A DNA stretch of 57,171 bases from an uncultured Oscillospiraceae bacterium (GCA_934569045.1 CAKTJX010000012.1:1-57171); one strand, 5' to 3'; shown: positions 1 to 8,162, counted from the first letter of the stretch. Notes: generated from the letters alone by a model not told the origin. Numbers and translations are program-made.

Positions 1-59
1 TTCTCGTAAGCAATCTTGGAAGAAATGACATCCTTCTTAGAGGACTTGATGTTGGGCAT
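1..59 (-). CDS. rpsT: Ribosomal protein S20, N-terminal part (partial)
   Basis: The gene runs leftward off the window edge; only the first 19 codons are present. They read MPNIKSSKKDVISSKIAYE, which matches the MPNIKS..K opening of bacterial S20, a 16S rRNA-binding protein of the small ribosomal subunit. The start is fixed by an ideal GGAGGTG ribosome binding site 6-7 bases upstream (plus-strand CACCTCC at 67-73). A consensus-like promoter lies at 100-128. Identification rests on a short peptide, so it is likely but not certain. Confidence 0.8.
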   Translation of the reverse strand, partial: MPNIKSSKKDVISSKIAYE

Positions 60-99
60 TGATTACACCTCCTCACAGCAGTATTTCATACAGTCCCGT

Positions 100-128
100 A
101 TTATAGCGGAAAATCCATTCAAAATCAA
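100..128 (-). promoter_or_regulatory. Sigma-A promoter of rpsT
   Basis: Read on the minus strand: -35 TTGATT (123-128), a 17-bp spacer, and -10 TATAAT (100-105). It lies about 40 bp ahead of the rpsT start codon, a usual distance for a housekeeping promoter. Confidence 0.8.
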
Positions 129-228
129 CCCTTTTTTGAAATTTTTTCTGGCGGGGGTCTTTTTCTTCCCTTCCCCCGGCGCACTTCCCTTTTGGTGAGG
201 CTGTCAAGCCCCAAATTTTTCACAAAAT

Positions 229-392
229 TTCTCCACAGGTAAAATTGCTTAGAAACCGAAAAAGTTACGAAATGGTTTCAAAATGTAAAACTTTTATGTA
301 AACGCTCTATCTTTTTCCACAGGGATGTGGGATTGTGGAAAAGTCCTGTGGAAAAGTCTGTGGAGAATGTGGAAAACTTTGAATTCTCCACA
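229..392. promoter_or_regulatory. Cluster of DnaA-box-like 9-mers
   Basis: Seven 9-mers of the form TTTTCCACA or TTCTCCACA (or complement) lie in the rpsT-sigG gap: 229-237 (+), 313-321 (+), 334-342 (-), 347-355 (-), 359-367 (-), 368-376 (-) and 384-392 (+). Four of them are TTTTCCACA, one base from the DnaA box consensus TTATCCACA. Boxes 3-6 are stacked head to tail with almost no gap. No dnaA, dnaN or rpmH is adjacent, so I do not call this the chromosomal origin; it could be a DnaA-titrating or regulatory cluster. The rest of 393-620 shows nothing recognisable. Confidence 0.6.
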
Positions 393-622
393 GCTATTTT
401 CCCCGGCCGCCTGTTTCGGCGGGCTGTGTAAAAATTGCGTCAAGGGCGGTCAGGAATCCGCCCCCCGGCGACACCAGGCCCCAGCCTGCTTTTTCCTCCA
501 ATTCAGCGCAACCGGACGGTTCTTCCTCAAAAGGTTCGTTTTTTCCCCCGTCTTCTTTTGACCCCGCCGGGGCTTCCCTCCGCGGCGGCAGAATTTTTGT
601 GAATTCCACCAAATTTTCCGCC

Positions 623-652
623 GTATGGGATTGGCCGGGCCGGGAGATACTA
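623..652 (+). promoter_or_regulatory. Sigma-F-type promoter of sigG
   Basis: A -10 element GGAGATACTA (643-652) fits the sigma-F consensus GGNRANANTW at every defined position. A -35-like GTATG (623-627; consensus GYWTA) is 15 bp away. It ends 37 bp before the sigG start. In Bacillus and clostridia sigG is transcribed in the forespore by sigma-F, so motif and gene agree. No sigma-A motif is evident here. Confidence 0.65.
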
Positions 653-689
653 AGGGGGTATTCCCAAAAATGGAAACCAGGAGGAGATC

Positions 690-1475
690 ATGCAGGGAAA
701 AGTAGATATCAGCGGCATCAGCACATCCCGGCTCCAGGTTCTAACCCCGGAGGAGACCACCGAGCTGCTGATCAAAAGCCGCGGCGGTGACGAGCTGGCC
801 CGGCAGAAGCTCATTGAGGGCAACCTGCGGCTGGTGCTGTCGGTGATCCAGCGCTTTGACAAGCGGGGCGAAAGCCCGGACGACCTGTTCCAGGTGGGCT
901 GCATCGGCCTTATGAAGGCCATCTCCAATTTTGACCCCACCAAGCAGGTGCGGTTTTCCACTTACGGCGTTCCCATGATCGCCGGCGAGGTCCGGCGGTA
1001 TCTGCGGGACAACAGCGTAATCCGGGTCTCCCGGTCCATCCGGGACGTGGCCTACAAGGTGCTGCAATGCAAGGAAGCCCTCACCGCCAGGCTGGGCCGG
1101 GAGCCCACGCTGGAGGAGATCGCCTCCGCCCTGGAGTTGCCCCGGCAGGAGGTGAGCCAGGCCCTGGACGCGGTGTGCGCCCCGGTGAGCCTCTACGACA
1201 GCGTGTACTCCGACGGCGGGGACCCCCTGACCGTTATGGACCAGGTCCAGGACACCCGGAACACGGAGCCAAACTGGATGGAGCACATCACCCTGGCAAA
1301 CGCCTTCCGCCGCCTGTCGGACCGGGAGAAGGAGATTCTCTCCCTGCGGTTCTACCACAGCAAAACCCAGATGGAGGTGGCCGCCCGGCTGGGCATCTCC
1401 CAAGCCCAGGTGTCCCGGCTGGAAAAGGGGGCCATCTCCGCCATGCGCAAGGCCGTCAGCGTCACCCTGTCATAA
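690..1475 (+). CDS. sigG: RNA polymerase sporulation sigma factor SigG
   Basis: 261-residue sigma-70 family factor, the normal length for sigma-G, which drives late forespore transcription. Region 2 is clear from NLRLVLSVIQRF through the DDLFQVGCIGLMKAI core and the RFSTYGVPMI/GEVRRYLRD stretch. Region 3 follows at about residues 115-165. Region 4 with its helix-turn-helix (MEVAARLGISQAQVSRLEK) is at the C-terminus. The opening QGKVDISGISTSRL resembles the VEICGVDTSKL of Bacillus SigG and separates it from SigF. Start ATG follows AGGAGGA. A sigma-F-type promoter lies upstream, and a YlmC/YmxH gene follows, the same order as in Bacillus. Confidence 0.93.
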   Translation: MQGKVDISGISTSRLQVLTPEETTELLIKSRGGDELARQKLIEGNLRLVLSVIQRFDKRGESPDDLFQVGCIGLMKAISNFDPTKQVRFSTYGVPMIAGEVRRYLRDNSVIRVSRSIRDVAYKVLQCKEALTARLGREPTLEEIASALELPRQEVSQALDAVCAPVSLYDSVYSDGGDPLTVMDQVQDTRNTEPNWMEHITLANAFRRLSDREKEILSLRFYHSKTQMEVAARLGISQAQVSRLEKGAISAMRKAVSVTLS

Positions 1476-1526
1476 AAGAGAACCGGCACGCATAGCCTAA
1501 CCCAGGAACTTTTGGGAGGGGTGGCC

Positions 1527-1808
1527 ATGGGTGTCAAATTCACGCAGCTGCAATGCAAGGAAGTGATCTGCGTTGCCAACGGGGAACGGCTGGGCTTTAT
1601 TTCGGATATTGTGGCGGAGGTGCCAGAGGGGGTCATCGCCGCCATCGTTGTCCCCGGCCCCTGCAAAATCTGCGGCGTTGCCGGGCGGAAGGACGACTAT
1701 GTGATTCCCTGGGCCTGCGTCAAAAAGGTGGGCCCCGACATCGTGCTAGTGGATATCAAGCCCCACGAATGCCGGGTGCCCCGGCCGAAGCCGAAATTTC
1801 CGCTGTAA
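1527..1808 (+). CDS. YlmC/YmxH family sporulation protein (PRC-barrel)
   Basis: 93-residue protein with the small PRC-barrel-like fold of the YlmC/YmxH family. It has a DIVAEVPEGVIAAIVVPGP strand region, then CKICGVAGRKDDYVIPW and KKVGPDIVLVDI. The biochemical role of the family is unknown; it is conserved in endospore formers and commonly sits behind sigG, as here. I start at ATG 1527, which has GGGAGGGG five bases upstream; a TTG at 1512 would overlap that site. The paired Cys residues in CKIC are a family feature of unknown purpose. Confidence 0.85.
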   Translation: MGVKFTQLQCKEVICVANGERLGFISDIVAEVPEGVIAAIVVPGPCKICGVAGRKDDYVIPWACVKKVGPDIVLVDIKPHECRVPRPKPKFPL

Positions 1809-1887
1809 AATCCCGGGTTCCCGCCAGAATGCCCAAAGGAACGCCCCGCGGCCCCGGAATTTTTCTTTTCTTTCCCGAAAAAAATTC

Positions 1888-1916
1888 TTGCAAATTGGGT
1901 ATTCTTCGGATATAAT
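1888..1916 (+). promoter_or_regulatory. Sigma-A promoter of rpsB-tsf
   Basis: TTGCAA (1888-1893), a 17-bp spacer and TATAAT (1911-1916). The predicted transcript start near 1923 leaves an untranslated leader of about 120 bases before rpsB. The leader is GC-rich with several possible stems, but I cannot assign it to a known S2 regulatory RNA. Confidence 0.8.
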
Positions 1917-2045
1917 ATTCCGGCATGGGTTTGCGCCCATAGCTTAAAAAACCACACACCCGGGGATCGCCGGGCCCCTGTACCCATTCGGGCGGGCACG
2001 GCGGGATGATCGGGGTGGAGGAAAAACAAAAGGAGAACTGTAAAA

Positions 2046-2783
2046 ATGGCTGTCGTATCTATGAAGCAACTGCTGGAGGCAGGCGTTCACTTCGGTCACC
2101 AGACCCGTCGTTGGAACCCCAAAATGGCCCCCTACATCTACACCGAGCGCAATGGTATCTATATCATTGACCTGCAGAAGACCGTAAAGAAGCTGGAAGA
2201 GGCTTACAACTTCGTGCGTGACACCTCTGCCAACGGCGGCAACATCCTGTTCGTGGGCACCAAGAAGCAGGCCCAGGACGCCATCAAGGAAGAGGCTGCC
2301 CGCTGCGGCGGTTACTACGTCAACGCCCGTTGGCTGGGCGGCATGCTGACCAACTTCCGCACCATGCGTACCCGGATCGACCGTCTGGCTCAGCTGAGAA
2401 AGATGGAAGAGGACGGCACCTTCGCCATGCTGCCCAAGAAGGAAGTCATCAAGCACCAGGCTGAGATCGAGAAGCTGGAGAAGTACCTGGGCGGCGTGAA
2501 GGAAATGAAGAAGCTGCCCGCTGCTCTGTTCATCGTTGATCCCCGCAAGGAGCGCAACGCCATTGCCGAAGCCCGCAAGCTGAACATCCCCATCGTGGCC
2601 ATCGTGGACACCAACTGCGATCCCGATGAGATCGACTATGTGATTCCCGGTAACGATGACGCCATCCGCGCCATCCGCCTGATCGCCGCCGCCATGGCCA
2701 ACGCCGCCATCGAAGGCCGTCAGGGCGAGGACACCGCTGTGGAAGAGGCTGCTCCCGCTGCCGAAGCTCCCGCCGCTGAATAA
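2046..2783 (+). CDS. rpsB: 30S ribosomal protein S2
   Basis: 245 residues, full length for S2, which binds late in 30S assembly and recruits S1 in bacteria that have it. Diagnostic stretches are [20 protein letters not shown] near the N-terminus, [13 protein letters not shown], and ADPxxE-like [19 protein letters not shown] followed by [19 protein letters not shown]. The C-terminus has an acidic, Ala/Pro-rich tail. Start ATG follows AAGGAG. It is the first gene of a two-gene operon with tsf, 29 bases apart. Confidence 0.97.
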   Translation: MAVVSMKQLLEAGVHFGHQTRRWNPKMAPYIYTERNGIYIIDLQKTVKKLEEAYNFVRDTSANGGNILFVGTKKQAQDAIKEEAARCGGYYVNARWLGGMLTNFRTMRTRIDRLAQLRKMEEDGTFAMLPKKEVIKHQAEIEKLEKYLGGVKEMKKLPAALFIVDPRKERNAIAEARKLNIPIVAIVDTNCDPDEIDYVIPGNDDAIRAIRLIAAAMANAAIEGRQGEDTAVEEAAPAAEAPAAE

Positions 2784-2812
2784 TCCCATACAGATTTTAG
2801 GAGGATACCAAA

Positions 2813-3742
2813 ATGGCTTTTACTGCTCAGGACGTTAAGAAGCTGCGCGAAATGACCAACGTTGGCATGATGGACTGCAAGAAGGCACTCCAGGCCACCG
2901 ATGGCGATATGGACAAGGCTGTGGACTGGCTGCGTGAAAAGGGCCTGGCCAAGGCTGCCAAGAAGGCTGACCGGGTTGCCGCCGAGGGTGTTGCCTACGC
3001 TGCCGTTGTGGACGGTGTGGGTGTCATCATCGAGGTGAACTCCGAGACTGACTTTGCCGCCAAGACCGACGCTTTCCTGGACCTGGTGAAGAATCTGGCC
3101 GTGGTCGTTGCCAAGCAGAATCCCGCCGATGTAGAGGCCCTGAAGGCCTGCACCTACCCCGGCTCCGAGCTGACCGTTACCGAGATCATGCAGGAGAAGG
3201 TCATGGCCATCGGTGAGAACATGCAGATCCGCCGCTTCGCCCGCTTTGCCGACAACACCTCCGTTGCCTATGTGCACGCTGGCGGCACCCACGGCGTTCT
3301 GGTGAACCTGGCTGTTGAGGGCGGCATTGACGCCACCGAGATCGGCAAGAACGTTGCCATGCAGATCGCCGCTATGAACCCCAAGTACTGGGACAAGTCC
3401 CTGGTTCCCCAGGCTGACGTGGACCACGAGCTGCAGGTTCAGGTTGCCCTGATGGACAACGATCCCAAGATGGCTTCCAAGCCCGCGCAGGTGAAGGAAA
3501 AGATCGCCGCCGGTAAGATGAACGCGTTCTTCAAGGACAACTGCCTGCTGCAGCAGGAGTTCGTCCGCTCCGACCTGTTCCAGGGTGACGTTGCTGGCTA
3601 CATCGCCGATGCCGCCAAGAAACTGGGTGGCAAGGTGACCTTTGTGGACGCCATTCACTACGTCAAGGGTGAGGGCATTGAGAAGAAGGTTGATGACTTC
3701 GCCGCTGAAGTCGCCGCTCAGATCGCCGGCGCTGCCAAGTAA
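2813..3742 (+). CDS. tsf: Translation elongation factor Ts
   Basis: 309 residues, the usual length. EF-Ts is the nucleotide exchange factor of EF-Tu. The N-terminal UBA-like domain starts VKKLREMTNVGMMDCKKAL. The family signature around the TDF motif reads VNSETDFAAK, followed by the dimerisation/core domains and the C-terminal LLQQEFVRSD segment. Start ATG has TAGGAGG upstream. It ends just before a strong terminator, so rpsB-tsf is a closed unit. Confidence 0.97.
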   Translation: MAFTAQDVKKLREMTNVGMMDCKKALQATDGDMDKAVDWLREKGLAKAAKKADRVAAEGVAYAAVVDGVGVIIEVNSETDFAAKTDAFLDLVKNLAVVVAKQNPADVEALKACTYPGSELTVTEIMQEKVMAIGENMQIRRFARFADNTSVAYVHAGGTHGVLVNLAVEGGIDATEIGKNVAMQIAAMNPKYWDKSLVPQADVDHELQVQVALMDNDPKMASKPAQVKEKIAAGKMNAFFKDNCLLQQEFVRSDLFQGDVAGYIADAAKKLGGKVTFVDAIHYVKGEGIEKKVDDFAAEVAAQIAGAAK

Positions 3743-3755
3743 GCTTTCCTGACGC

Positions 3756-3794
3756 AAAAAATCCCTGCCGTGCATTTGCCCGGCAGGGATTTTT
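3756..3794 (+). terminator. Rho-independent terminator of rpsB-tsf
   Basis: AAAAATCCCTGCCG and CGGCAGGGATTTTT form a long perfect stem with an 11-base loop. The A and T tracts on both flanks allow it to act in either direction. Confidence 0.9.
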
Positions 3795-3808
3795 CATGTG
3801 CCTTTTCG

Positions 3809-3837
3809 TTGCATTCCGAGAAAGACTATGCTATAAT
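3809..3837 (+). promoter_or_regulatory. Sigma-A promoter of the C_GCAxxG_C_C gene
   Basis: TTGCAT (3809-3814), a 17-bp spacer and TATAAT (3832-3837), 31 bp ahead of the start codon at 3869. Confidence 0.8.
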
Positions 3838-3868
3838 TTACATAAAACAGAAATGGGGGAAACTTCCA

Positions 3869-4333
3869 ATGAACCACGGAGAATACGCGGCAGAGCTTTT
3901 TTGCAGCGGCTACAACTGCGCCCAGGCGGTGGCCGTTGCCTTCTGCGATGTCACCGGCATGGATGCGGACCAGGCGGCCCGGCTTAGCTGCGCCTTTGGC
4001 GGCGGCATCGGGCGGCTGCGGGAGGTCTGCGGTGCCGTCAGCGGCATGATGCTGGTGCTGGACAGCCTGTACGGATACGCGGAGCCCGGAAACGATGCGC
4101 TCAAAATGGCTCACTACAAAATCGTCCAGTCCCTGGCCAATTTCTTCCGGGAACAGGCCGGGAGCATCGTCTGCCGGGAAATTCTGGGCAATCCCCCCTC
4201 GGACCCGGCCCCTACCCCCCGGACGGCGGAATTCTACCGCACCCGGCCCTGTGCCCGGCTGGTAGCTCTGGCGGCAGACATTCTGGATCAGTACATTGCG
4301 GAGCGGGAGGAAAGCCATGCAGACACCCATTGA
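3869..4333 (+). CDS. C_GCAxxG_C_C family redox-active protein
   Basis: 154 residues. The family signature is present: an N-terminal CSGYNCAQAV, then CAFGGGIGRL and CGAVSGM, and further cysteines at CREIL and CARLV. Members are small, presumably cytoplasmic, cysteine-rich proteins thought to bind a metal cluster or do redox chemistry; no reaction is established. I start at ATG 3869 behind GGGGGAA; an upstream in-frame start would lie within the tsf terminator. The 3' end overlaps the next gene by 17 bases, so the two are probably translated together. Confidence 0.85.
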   Translation: MNHGEYAAELFCSGYNCAQAVAVAFCDVTGMDADQAARLSCAFGGGIGRLREVCGAVSGMMLVLDSLYGYAEPGNDALKMAHYKIVQSLANFFREQAGSIVCREILGNPPSDPAPTPRTAEFYRTRPCARLVALAADILDQYIAEREESHADTH

Positions 4334-4826
4334 CAACCAGACCCGGATTCCCGCGCAACAATGGCGCTATGGCCTGCGCGCCTCCGCCAAAACCGGCTGC
4401 GGCTGGATCGCCGTCTATAACGCCCTCATCGCCCTGGGGGAATCCCCCCTGCCGGAGACCATTATCGAGGCCCTGGAGCATCAGCTCCCCCTGATTCACG
4501 GGACCTTCGGCACCAATGTCTTAGGCCCTGCCCTGCTGCTGAAAAAATGGGGCTATGACGTGACCCTCTGCTCCGATCTGAACAAATTCGATTCCCTGTG
4601 CCGCCAATCCGATGTAGGGATTCTCTTCTACTATTGGCGAAAGAAATTCCGCGTCGGCGCCCATTTCGTGGCCCTGAAGGCCACCCCCCAGGGCTTTTGC
4701 GGCTACAACACCTACACCACCTCCCAGGGCCCGGACGATTACGGGGAAAGTCTTGCCGATTACCTGCGCCGGCAAAGAAATTTCGGTTGTGTGCTGACGT
4801 GCGTGCGGAGGAGAGCGGAGCGGTAA
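4317..4826 (+). CDS. Putative C39-like cysteine peptidase fold protein
   Basis: 169 residues, not firmly recognised. Near residue 22 it has KTGCGWIAVYNAL and later VGAHFVALKA followed by GFCGYNTYTT. A Cys in a GCG context followed by a His in a HFVAL context resembles the Cys-His arrangement of papain-fold peptidase C39 relatives. That is an analogy I draw from motifs and is not proof of activity. No signal peptide is seen. Start ATG 4317 follows GGGAGGAAA and overlaps the upstream gene. Confidence 0.5.
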   Translation: MQTPIDNQTRIPAQQWRYGLRASAKTGCGWIAVYNALIALGESPLPETIIEALEHQLPLIHGTFGTNVLGPALLLKKWGYDVTLCSDLNKFDSLCRQSDVGILFYYWRKKFRVGAHFVALKATPQGFCGYNTYTTSQGPDDYGESLADYLRRQRNFGCVLTCVRRRAER

Positions 4827-4913
4827 ATTGAGTTCCGCAGAACTGTTTCGTAGAACGTATACCCCCGGAGGGGAGCCCCTACCTTCCCCTGTTTGCAAAC
4901 CTTTCCCCATGCA

Positions 4914-4951
4914 AAAAGTGCTCAATCCCACTCCCGGAATTGAGCACTTTT
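4914..4951. terminator. Bidirectional terminator
   Basis: AAAAGTGCTCAAT (4914-4926) pairs perfectly with ATTGAGCACTTTT (4939-4951). It lies between a rightward gene ending at 4826 and the leftward kinase gene ending at 4955, so it can close both. Confidence 0.9.
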
Positions 4952-4954
4952 CTT

Positions 4955-7132
4955 TTATTCCTCTTCCTGCGGGAAGAGCAGCGTGGCCTTGAACAGGTCC
5001 CCGTCCACCAGCAGCTCCAGCGCGCCGTGCTGGAGCTCCATCATACTCTGGGCGATATTCAGCCCTAAGCCGCTGCCCTCCTGGTTGCGGGAGGCCTCGC
5101 CCCGGACGAAACGCTCCATGAGCTCATCGGCGCTGACGTTCAGCGGGTCCCGGGAGATGTTCTTGAAGGAGATGCACACCTTCCCGTCCACCGCCACCAT
5201 GTCCACATAGAGCCGGGTGCCCGGCTGGGCATACTTGACGGCGTTGCTCAAGAGGTTACTCATAGCCCGCCAAGCCAATCTGCCGTCAGCGTGGATATAC
5301 AGGGGCTCCTTGGGCTGCCGGAATACGGGCATCAGCTCTGCCGCCGCCAGCTTGTCTGTAAATTCTCCCAAGGCCTGGTTGACGGTCTCCACCGCGTCCA
5401 TCTTGCTAAGCTCCACGGTGATGTTGCCGGTGGATGCCTTGCTCAGCTCAATGAGATCGTCAATGAGCCGCTTCATCCGGCCGGACTGCCGGGACAGCAC
5501 CTCCAGATAGGCCTGCCCCTCCGCCTCCGAATGGGGCTTTTGCAGCAGGTCTACATAGTTGATAATGGAGGTCAGAGGCGTTTTGATGTCGTGGCTCACG
5601 TTGGTGATCAGCTCCGTGCGCATCCGCTCGGAACGCATCTGCTTCTGGGCCGCCACCAGCACCACGTCCGACAGGCCGTTGAGCTCCCCTGCCATATCCT
5701 TGAAGCCGCCCACCATGAGCTTGTCGTCCACCTTCACGTCCAAGTCGCCGCCCCGCATCCGCTTCACCGCTTCCAGCAGGGTTCCAAACACGCTGGCCCC
5801 ATAGAGCACCACCGCCATGGCGGCAAGGAAGCTCAGCAGCAGCAGGAAATTACTGTCGGTAATCAGCCCCGGGAAGGTGCAGCCGCCCACAATCAGGCCG
5901 CCCACCAGCCATTGCCAGCTCAGCGGCAGCAGCTCATAGAGCCGCTTGATCCAGCCCAGGACCTTCCCGAGAATTTTTCCCAGGAAATGCCAGAGCTTTT
6001 TCACCTGCGCCCAGCCCCAGAGCAGCAGCGCCAGGGCCACCTTCCAGAGAATGCGGTAGGCCCAGCCAATGCACTTCCAGCCAAAGTGCCAGCACCAGCA
6101 CACCCCCCGCCAGCACAGCCCGGTGACACTGTGGTGCCACCAGTAGTACCCCGGTGTCTTGAACTGGGCGGCGCAGGCAAAGCAGAAGCCGACGAAGGCC
6201 AAACAGCAGGCATAGGCCCCGTAGCCGTAGCAGGCAAGCATCAGCTCCATGCTCTGCTGCATCAGCCAGTCGGCCCCTTCCATGCCCAGATACACATACA
6301 GCGCCGTCAGGCCAACCACTGCCGCCAGATAGATTTCCAGCGGCAGGCAGTTGAGTCCGCCGGGGCGGGTTTCCTCCCGGCCCGGCTTTCGCCCTGCCAC
6401 AATGCACAGGTACACCGCAAGGACCGCAAACAGCAGCAGGCTCACGCCCAGCATAACAATCACCAATGTCTGGTGCCGCCAGACCATCCCCGCCAGGGTC
6501 CAGAGCCGGGACTCCATGGACATGTCGCTGTTTGCCATATCAATGTGGAAAACAACGGTATAGTCCTCTGTTGTGCGGATGTTCTCTCCTTTGTAGGCAA
6601 AACCCTTGCCCTGACTGTTGTAGCCCGCGTAGGCGAAGATATCCCCATCCTTTATGGTGGGGGACTCCTGAAGGAACTGGTTTTCTACCGCTTCCGTCTC
6701 CTCCTCACTGTCCACAAAGGTGGGCCCTTTCAGGATGGAGGGATAGCGGATTCCCGCTCGGACAATGCAGGTGAGGTCCGGGAAATTGCCCACAAGGGCC
6801 TCTGTCTGTTCCACGACTTTTCCCTGGCTGTCCAGAATTTTGTAGTCATAGGTCATGTAGGCCAGGACGCGGTCCAAATAGCCATAGTTCTCCCGCAGGT
6901 ACAGGTCATCCGCCTTTCCCAAGCTTTTCGCGAGGCTGCGGGTGACCAGCGCCTGGGCATCCACCTGCAAACTGTCCTCCATCCATTCCCGCTGCTTCTG
7001 CTCCGGGGACTCATTGGGGCCCAGGTTCAGTGTCATAAGCCCCACAATTCCCGCCGCACAGAACAGGGCACTGGTCAGGCACAGGGCGCACAGCAGAATG
7101 GCCAGAAACTTGAAGACAATATGGTTCCTCAT
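4955..7132 (-). CDS. Membrane sensor histidine kinase
   Basis: 725 residues. An N-terminal membrane helix (about residues 8-31) is followed by an external domain of roughly 190 residues, then several more helices between about 225 and 450. A HAMP-like segment (GGDLDVKVDD) precedes HisKA with the H-box NVSHDIKTPL near residue 514. The ATPase domain has N-box NLLSNAVKYA and G-box GSGLGLNIAQ. Between the later helices is an unusually Trp-rich, basic stretch (WWHHSV..WRGVCWCWHFGWK). ATG 7132 overlaps the response-regulator stop as ATGA. The signal is unknown; the extra helices suggest sensing in or near the membrane. Confidence 0.9.
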   Translation of the reverse strand: MRNHIVFKFLAILLCALCLTSALFCAAGIVGLMTLNLGPNESPEQKQREWMEDSLQVDAQALVTRSLAKSLGKADDLYLRENYGYLDRVLAYMTYDYKILDSQGKVVEQTEALVGNFPDLTCIVRAGIRYPSILKGPTFVDSEEETEAVENQFLQESPTIKDGDIFAYAGYNSQGKGFAYKGENIRTTEDYTVVFHIDMANSDMSMESRLWTLAGMVWRHQTLVIVMLGVSLLLFAVLAVYLCIVAGRKPGREETRPGGLNCLPLEIYLAAVVGLTALYVYLGMEGADWLMQQSMELMLACYGYGAYACCLAFVGFCFACAAQFKTPGYYWWHHSVTGLCWRGVCWCWHFGWKCIGWAYRILWKVALALLLWGWAQVKKLWHFLGKILGKVLGWIKRLYELLPLSWQWLVGGLIVGGCTFPGLITDSNFLLLLSFLAAMAVVLYGASVFGTLLEAVKRMRGGDLDVKVDDKLMVGGFKDMAGELNGLSDVVLVAAQKQMRSERMRTELITNVSHDIKTPLTSIINYVDLLQKPHSEAEGQAYLEVLSRQSGRMKRLIDDLIELSKASTGNITVELSKMDAVETVNQALGEFTDKLAAAELMPVFRQPKEPLYIHADGRLAWRAMSNLLSNAVKYAQPGTRLYVDMVAVDGKVCISFKNISRDPLNVSADELMERFVRGEASRNQEGSGLGLNIAQSMMELQHGALELLVDGDLFKATLLFPQEEE

Positions 7133-7824
7133 TTTTTCTCCCCTTCCAGCTTGTAGCCCTGGCCCCACATGACCTTCAGGTAGCGGGGCTCGGAGGGATT
7201 GATTTCGATTTTCTCCCGCAGGTGCCGGATATGCACCGCAACGGAACCCTCGCTGCCCAGGGCCGCCTCCTGCCAGACCGCCTCGTAAAGGGTTTTGGTG
7301 GAGTAGACCTTGCCCGGGTTGGACATGAGCAGGTGGAGAATGGCGTATTCCGTGGGGGTCAGGCTCACGGGCTCCCCCTCCACCGTGACGGTTTTGGTCC
7401 GGTCATCCATGGAGATGCCGCCGATGGTCAGGGTCTGCGCGTCATCGGCCCGGGCGTCCATCCTGGCGTACCGCCGCAGCTGGGAGCGAATCCGGGCCAG
7501 CACCTCCACGGGCACAAAGGGCTTGGTGATATAGTCGTCCGCGCCCACGTTCAGACCCAGCACCTTGTCCTCCGTTTCGGATTTTGCTGTGAGCAGGATA
7601 ATGGGGGCATTGGAAAACTCCCGAATCTTCGCCGTGGCCGCAATGCCGTCCATCACGGGCATCATCACATCCAGCAGAATCAGATCCATCTGCTTTTCTT
7701 TGCACAGCTCCACCGCCTGCTGGCCGTTGTAGGCTTCATACAGCTCATACCCCTCCGGGGTCAGGTAAATCTTCAACGCGTTCACAATATCCGGCTGATC
7801 GTCACAAATCAAAATACGGTACAT
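7129..7824 (-). CDS. OmpR-family response regulator
   Basis: 231 residues. The receiver has the acidic pair in LICDDQPD, the phospho-acceptor Asp in LILLDVMMPVMDG and the KP in YITKPFVPVE. The C-terminal winged helix contains LTPTEYAILHLLMSNPGKVYS and VAVHIRHLREKIE and ends GYKLEG. This is the usual DNA-binding partner of the kinase encoded immediately downstream with a 4-base overlap. Start ATG follows GGAGGA. A -10 box and an inverted repeat lie upstream, consistent with autoregulation. Confidence 0.93.
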   Translation of the reverse strand: MYRILICDDQPDIVNALKIYLTPEGYELYEAYNGQQAVELCKEKQMDLILLDVMMPVMDGIAATAKIREFSNAPIILLTAKSETEDKVLGLNVGADDYITKPFVPVEVLARIRSQLRRYARMDARADDAQTLTIGGISMDDRTKTVTVEGEPVSLTPTEYAILHLLMSNPGKVYSTKTLYEAVWQEAALGSEGSVAVHIRHLREKIEINPSEPRYLKVMWGQGYKLEGEKK

Positions 7825-7857
7825 AATCCATTCCTCCGCTTGTTTTCTCTTGCCATT

Positions 7858-7905
7858 ATTATAACATCTGCATTCTTAATAAGATAGGGGGAGACATATT
7901 AAGAA
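7858..7905 (-). promoter_or_regulatory. Promoter and inverted repeat upstream of the two-component genes
   Basis: On the minus strand a TATAAT -10 box is at 7858-7863. Where a -35 box would be, no good match is seen. In its place lies an inverted repeat TTCTTAATA (7873-7881)/TATTAAGAA (7897-7905), with 15 bases between arms. A weak -35 overlapped by a dyad is the layout of an activator-dependent promoter; binding by the adjacent regulator is an inference. Confidence 0.5.
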
Positions 7906-7972
7906 CAGATTAAAAATTTGAAATATCCACTGGAAATTTTCTCTGTTTTCCTGCATAATAGAGAGAGAAAAA

Positions 7973-8142
7973 AGGCTGTTAAAAAGGGTGTCATTGCGAA
8001 CCAGTGACCGATGTCACTGGTTCGCAATCCCCCGGTTAGGCGCAAATAGCCCACAACTTCTACCAAGATGTTTGAATATCCGGGGGGATTCCCACACCAG
8101 CGTGCGCGCTGGTTCGGAATGACAGCGACTTTTTAACAGCCT
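7973..8142. repeat. 170-bp foldback (MITE-like) element
   Basis: Perfect 14-bp terminal inverted repeats AGGCTGTTAAAAAG (7973-7986) and CTTTTTAACAGCCT (8129-8142). Inside them GTCATTGCGAACCAG (7990-8004) pairs with CTGGTTCGGAATGAC (8109-8123) with one mismatch. Two internal hairpins have CCAGTGAC/GTCACTGG and ACCAGCG/CGCTGGT stems. There is no reading frame of note. The whole can fold as a cloverleaf. It ends 20 bp before the HAD gene start, so it could influence that gene. Confidence 0.75.
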
Positions 8143-8162
8143 CAAGATTAGGAGGCTGCTCT

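Noticed and set aside
229..392. Box cluster as the chromosomal origin oriC
   Set aside because: No dnaA, dnaN, rpmH or AT-rich unwinding region is adjacent; a full-genome view would be needed.
5291..7156. Long rightward open frame opposite the histidine kinase
   Set aside because: The leftward frame has all kinase motifs; the opposite one is a shadow rich in Gln, His and Pro.
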